DNA from: Chlorobiaceae bacterium
Lineage (GTDB): Bacteria; Bacteroidota; Chlorobiia; Chlorobiales; Chlorobiaceae
Assembly: GCA_013336025.1 (NCBI GenBank)
Contig: JAAXUM010000064.1
Location: forward strand, 1-8,046
Direction of reading: 5' to 3'
Length of the DNA: 8,046 bases
Each line of letters opens with the position of its first letter. The stretch's first letter is position 1. Below are positions 6,570-8,046 of the stretch, piece by piece. The position numbers and the translations under genes were made by a program. Under the pieces are notes generated by a model. It saw only the letters and a program-made list of their open reading frames with translations. It was not told the origin of the DNA and did no database searches.

Positions 6570-7910
6570 ATGCCAAAGATTTCAGCAATAACGTTAGGGT
6601 GTAAATTGAATTATGCCGAATCGTCAGCAATACTTGATTTGCTTTCAAAAAAAGGGTGGGAGATATCATCGTATGAAAAAAGTGAAGATCTGATTATTAT
6701 CAATACCTGTGCAGTGACGAAACAGGCGGAACAAAAATGTCGTCAGAAAATAAGAAAGATAATTCGTGATAATCCGGGTAGCCGTATTGTTGTTACAGGT
6801 TGTTATGCACAACTTTCTCCTGAAGTTCTTCGCAACATTGCTGGCGTCAATGCTATACTTGGTTCAAGTGATAAATACGAATTACCTCTTTATGATGTGA
6901 TTCATGGTAACGAATCATTACATCCATTGATCAGTGTTTCTGAGATAAAAAAAGAAAAAAAGATATTTCCCGGTTATTCATTACCAGCTTCATCAGCATC
7001 TGACAGAACGCGTGCTTTTTTGAAAATTCAGGATGGGTGTGATTACGGGTGTTCATACTGCACTATTCCTTTCGCACGAGGACGATCAAGATCCCTGTCG
7101 CCTGAAGATATTGTTGAGCAGGCATCTACCCTTGTCGCTTCAGGATATCGGGAGATTGTACTCACTGGTGTTAATATAGGCGATTATCGCTTCAGAGGTG
7201 TTCGCCTTGCAGCTCTTTTACGTATGCTTGAAACAGTTGGCGTTGATCGTATTCGCATCAGTTCTATCGAACCGGATGTTCTTGATGATGAGCTGATTGC
7301 TGTAGTAGCGGATTCTGAAATCATTGCCCCGCATTTTCATGTGCCACTGCAAAGCGGTTCAGATGCAGTGCTTCGAGCAATGTGTCGCCGATACGATACA
7401 GCAGCTTACCGGCACCGAATTCTCAGGGCTGTTGAGGCTATTGCTGATTGTTTTATCAGTGCTGATGTCATGGTCGGTTATCCGGGTGAGACCGGAGAGG
7501 ATTTTCAGGAGATGTACCGCTTTCTTGAAGGGTTACCGATTGCCTCTCTTCACGTGTTTTCATGCTCTATTCGTCCGGGCACACTCCTTGCTGAACAGGT
7601 CTCGTCTGATAAAACAATAGTTGTCGATCCGGATGAGTGCAGGTTGCGCAGCAGTGAGCTTATCAAGCTGGGCAATATGAAGAAATTACAATTTATGGCA
7701 CGATATGTCGGCCTGGAATGTATGGTTCTTTTTGAGGAATCTCAAAAAGGAGTGCATGGCAGTCAAAAGTACAGTGGTTATACGAGGAACTATCTTCGGG
7801 TGAGCGTTACGTTACCTCAAAGTGCAGGGAATCTTGCAGGATCGATTCTGTCGGTACGTATAGAGGGGGTTGACGATGATTTGAATTTAACGGGCAGACT
7901 GTTATTTTAA
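6570..7910 (+). CDS. mtaB: tRNA (t6A37) methylthiotransferase MtaB, radical SAM
   Basis: MtaB adds a methylthio group to N6-threonylcarbamoyladenosine at position 37 of tRNAs reading ANN codons, giving ms2t6A and aiding decoding. The 446-residue product shows the three-part MiaB/RimO/MtaB layout. The N-terminal domain has cluster cysteines at Cys11 (LGCKLN), Cys47 (NTCAVT) and Cys78 (TGCYAQ). The radical SAM core has CDYGCSYC with Cys157, Cys161 and Cys164 for the second 4Fe-4S cluster, followed by TIPFARGRSRS. The C-terminal part (about 375-446) is TRAM-like. TLGCKLNYAES and the SYCTIPFARGRSRS context fit MtaB (YqeV) better than MiaB or RimO; length is normal for the family. It is divergent from the small coiled-coil gene, and apt follows after 49 bases with no terminator, so the two may be cotranscribed. 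All catalytic cysteines are present. Confidence 0.94.
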   Translation: MPKISAITLGCKLNYAESSAILDLLSKKGWEISSYEKSEDLIIINTCAVTKQAEQKCRQKIRKIIRDNPGSRIVVTGCYAQLSPEVLRNIAGVNAILGSSDKYELPLYDVIHGNESLHPLISVSEIKKEKKIFPGYSLPASSASDRTRAFLKIQDGCDYGCSYCTIPFARGRSRSLSPEDIVEQASTLVASGYREIVLTGVNIGDYRFRGVRLAALLRMLETVGVDRIRISSIEPDVLDDELIAVVADSEIIAPHFHVPLQSGSDAVLRAMCRRYDTAAYRHRILRAVEAIADCFISADVMVGYPGETGEDFQEMYRFLEGLPIASLHVFSCSIRPGTLLAEQVSSDKTIVVDPDECRLRSSELIKLGNMKKLQFMARYVGLECMVLFEESQKGVHGSQKYSGYTRNYLRVSVTLPQSAGNLAGSILSVRIEGVDDDLNLTGRLLF

Positions 7911-7959
7911 ATCCATCTCTTGCTTGCAGTTTCTTGCCAACACTTAAATCGTTCATTTC

Positions 7960-8046
7960 ATGACTATTAAATCGCGTATCCGTTCAATTCCTGATTATCC
8001 GAAAAAAGGGATCATGTTTCGTGATATCACAACGCTTATCAAGGAC
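7960..8046 (+). CDS. apt: Adenine phosphoribosyltransferase, 5' end only
   Basis: Twenty-nine codons are visible before the window ends. The sequence [20 protein letters not shown] then RDITTLIKD matches the conserved N-terminus of Apt (pattern I-x-x-x-P-D-[FY]-P-x-x-G-I-x-F-x-D-I-T-x-[LV]). Apt is a cytoplasmic purine salvage enzyme that joins adenine and PRPP to form AMP; the PRPP-binding motif lies further along and is not visible. The family is about 170-180 residues, so only a sixth is here. The ATG at 7960 fits the family start, although no Shine-Dalgarno precedes it. It probably shares a transcript with mtaB, 49 bases upstream. Confidence 0.9.
   Translation, partial: MTIKSRIRSIPDYPKKGIMFRDITTLIKD

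Overview
The window looks like ordinary chromosomal housekeeping DNA from a green sulfur bacterium (Chlorobiaceae, Chlorobium/Pelodictyon type). I infer this from the overall style of the Cmk, S1, Era and RodA proteins and the moderate GC content. It is recognition from memory, not a database result, and genus level is unsafe. No phage, transposase, CRISPR array, rRNA or tRNA is visible.

Layout: positions 1-710 (minus) hold the first two thirds of ychF, a translation-associated P-loop ATPase. Divergent from it, 833-1540 (plus) is cmk (cytidylate kinase), interrupted by an in-frame TAA at 1412-1414; the family's C-terminus continues in the same frame after the stop. Then comes rpsA (1644-3419, plus), a six-domain ribosomal protein S1 with a strong Shine-Dalgarno. 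A GC-rich hairpin with T-tracts on both sides separates rpsA from the convergent era GTPase gene (3495-4412, minus). Divergent from era is rodA (4518-5744, plus), the SEDS peptidoglycan glycosyltransferase of cell elongation. Between rodA and a convergent 149-residue coiled-coil/winged-helix-like protein (5969-6418, minus) lie 224 bases with a purine-rich segment and a 30-bp, almost perfect inverted repeat that contains a bidirectional terminator. Divergent from the small protein is mtaB (6570-7910, plus), a tRNA t6A37 methylthiotransferase, followed 49 bases later by the first 29 codons of apt (adenine phosphoribosyltransferase), cut by the window edge.

Functionally most genes serve translation (ychF, rpsA, era, mtaB), with nucleotide metabolism (cmk, apt) and cell-wall elongation (rodA) beside them. 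Neighbours mostly alternate in direction, so most genes need their own promoter; only cmk-rpsA and mtaB-apt could share transcripts.

The most notable observation is the stop inside cmk, normally an important or essential gene. It falls one codon before the arginine that matches a CMP-binding residue of the E. coli enzyme. It is either a sequence error, a real lesion, or read-through. The second point is the long inverted repeat at 5896-5963 and the unexplained segment before it. I see no convincing undescribed multi-gene system here.
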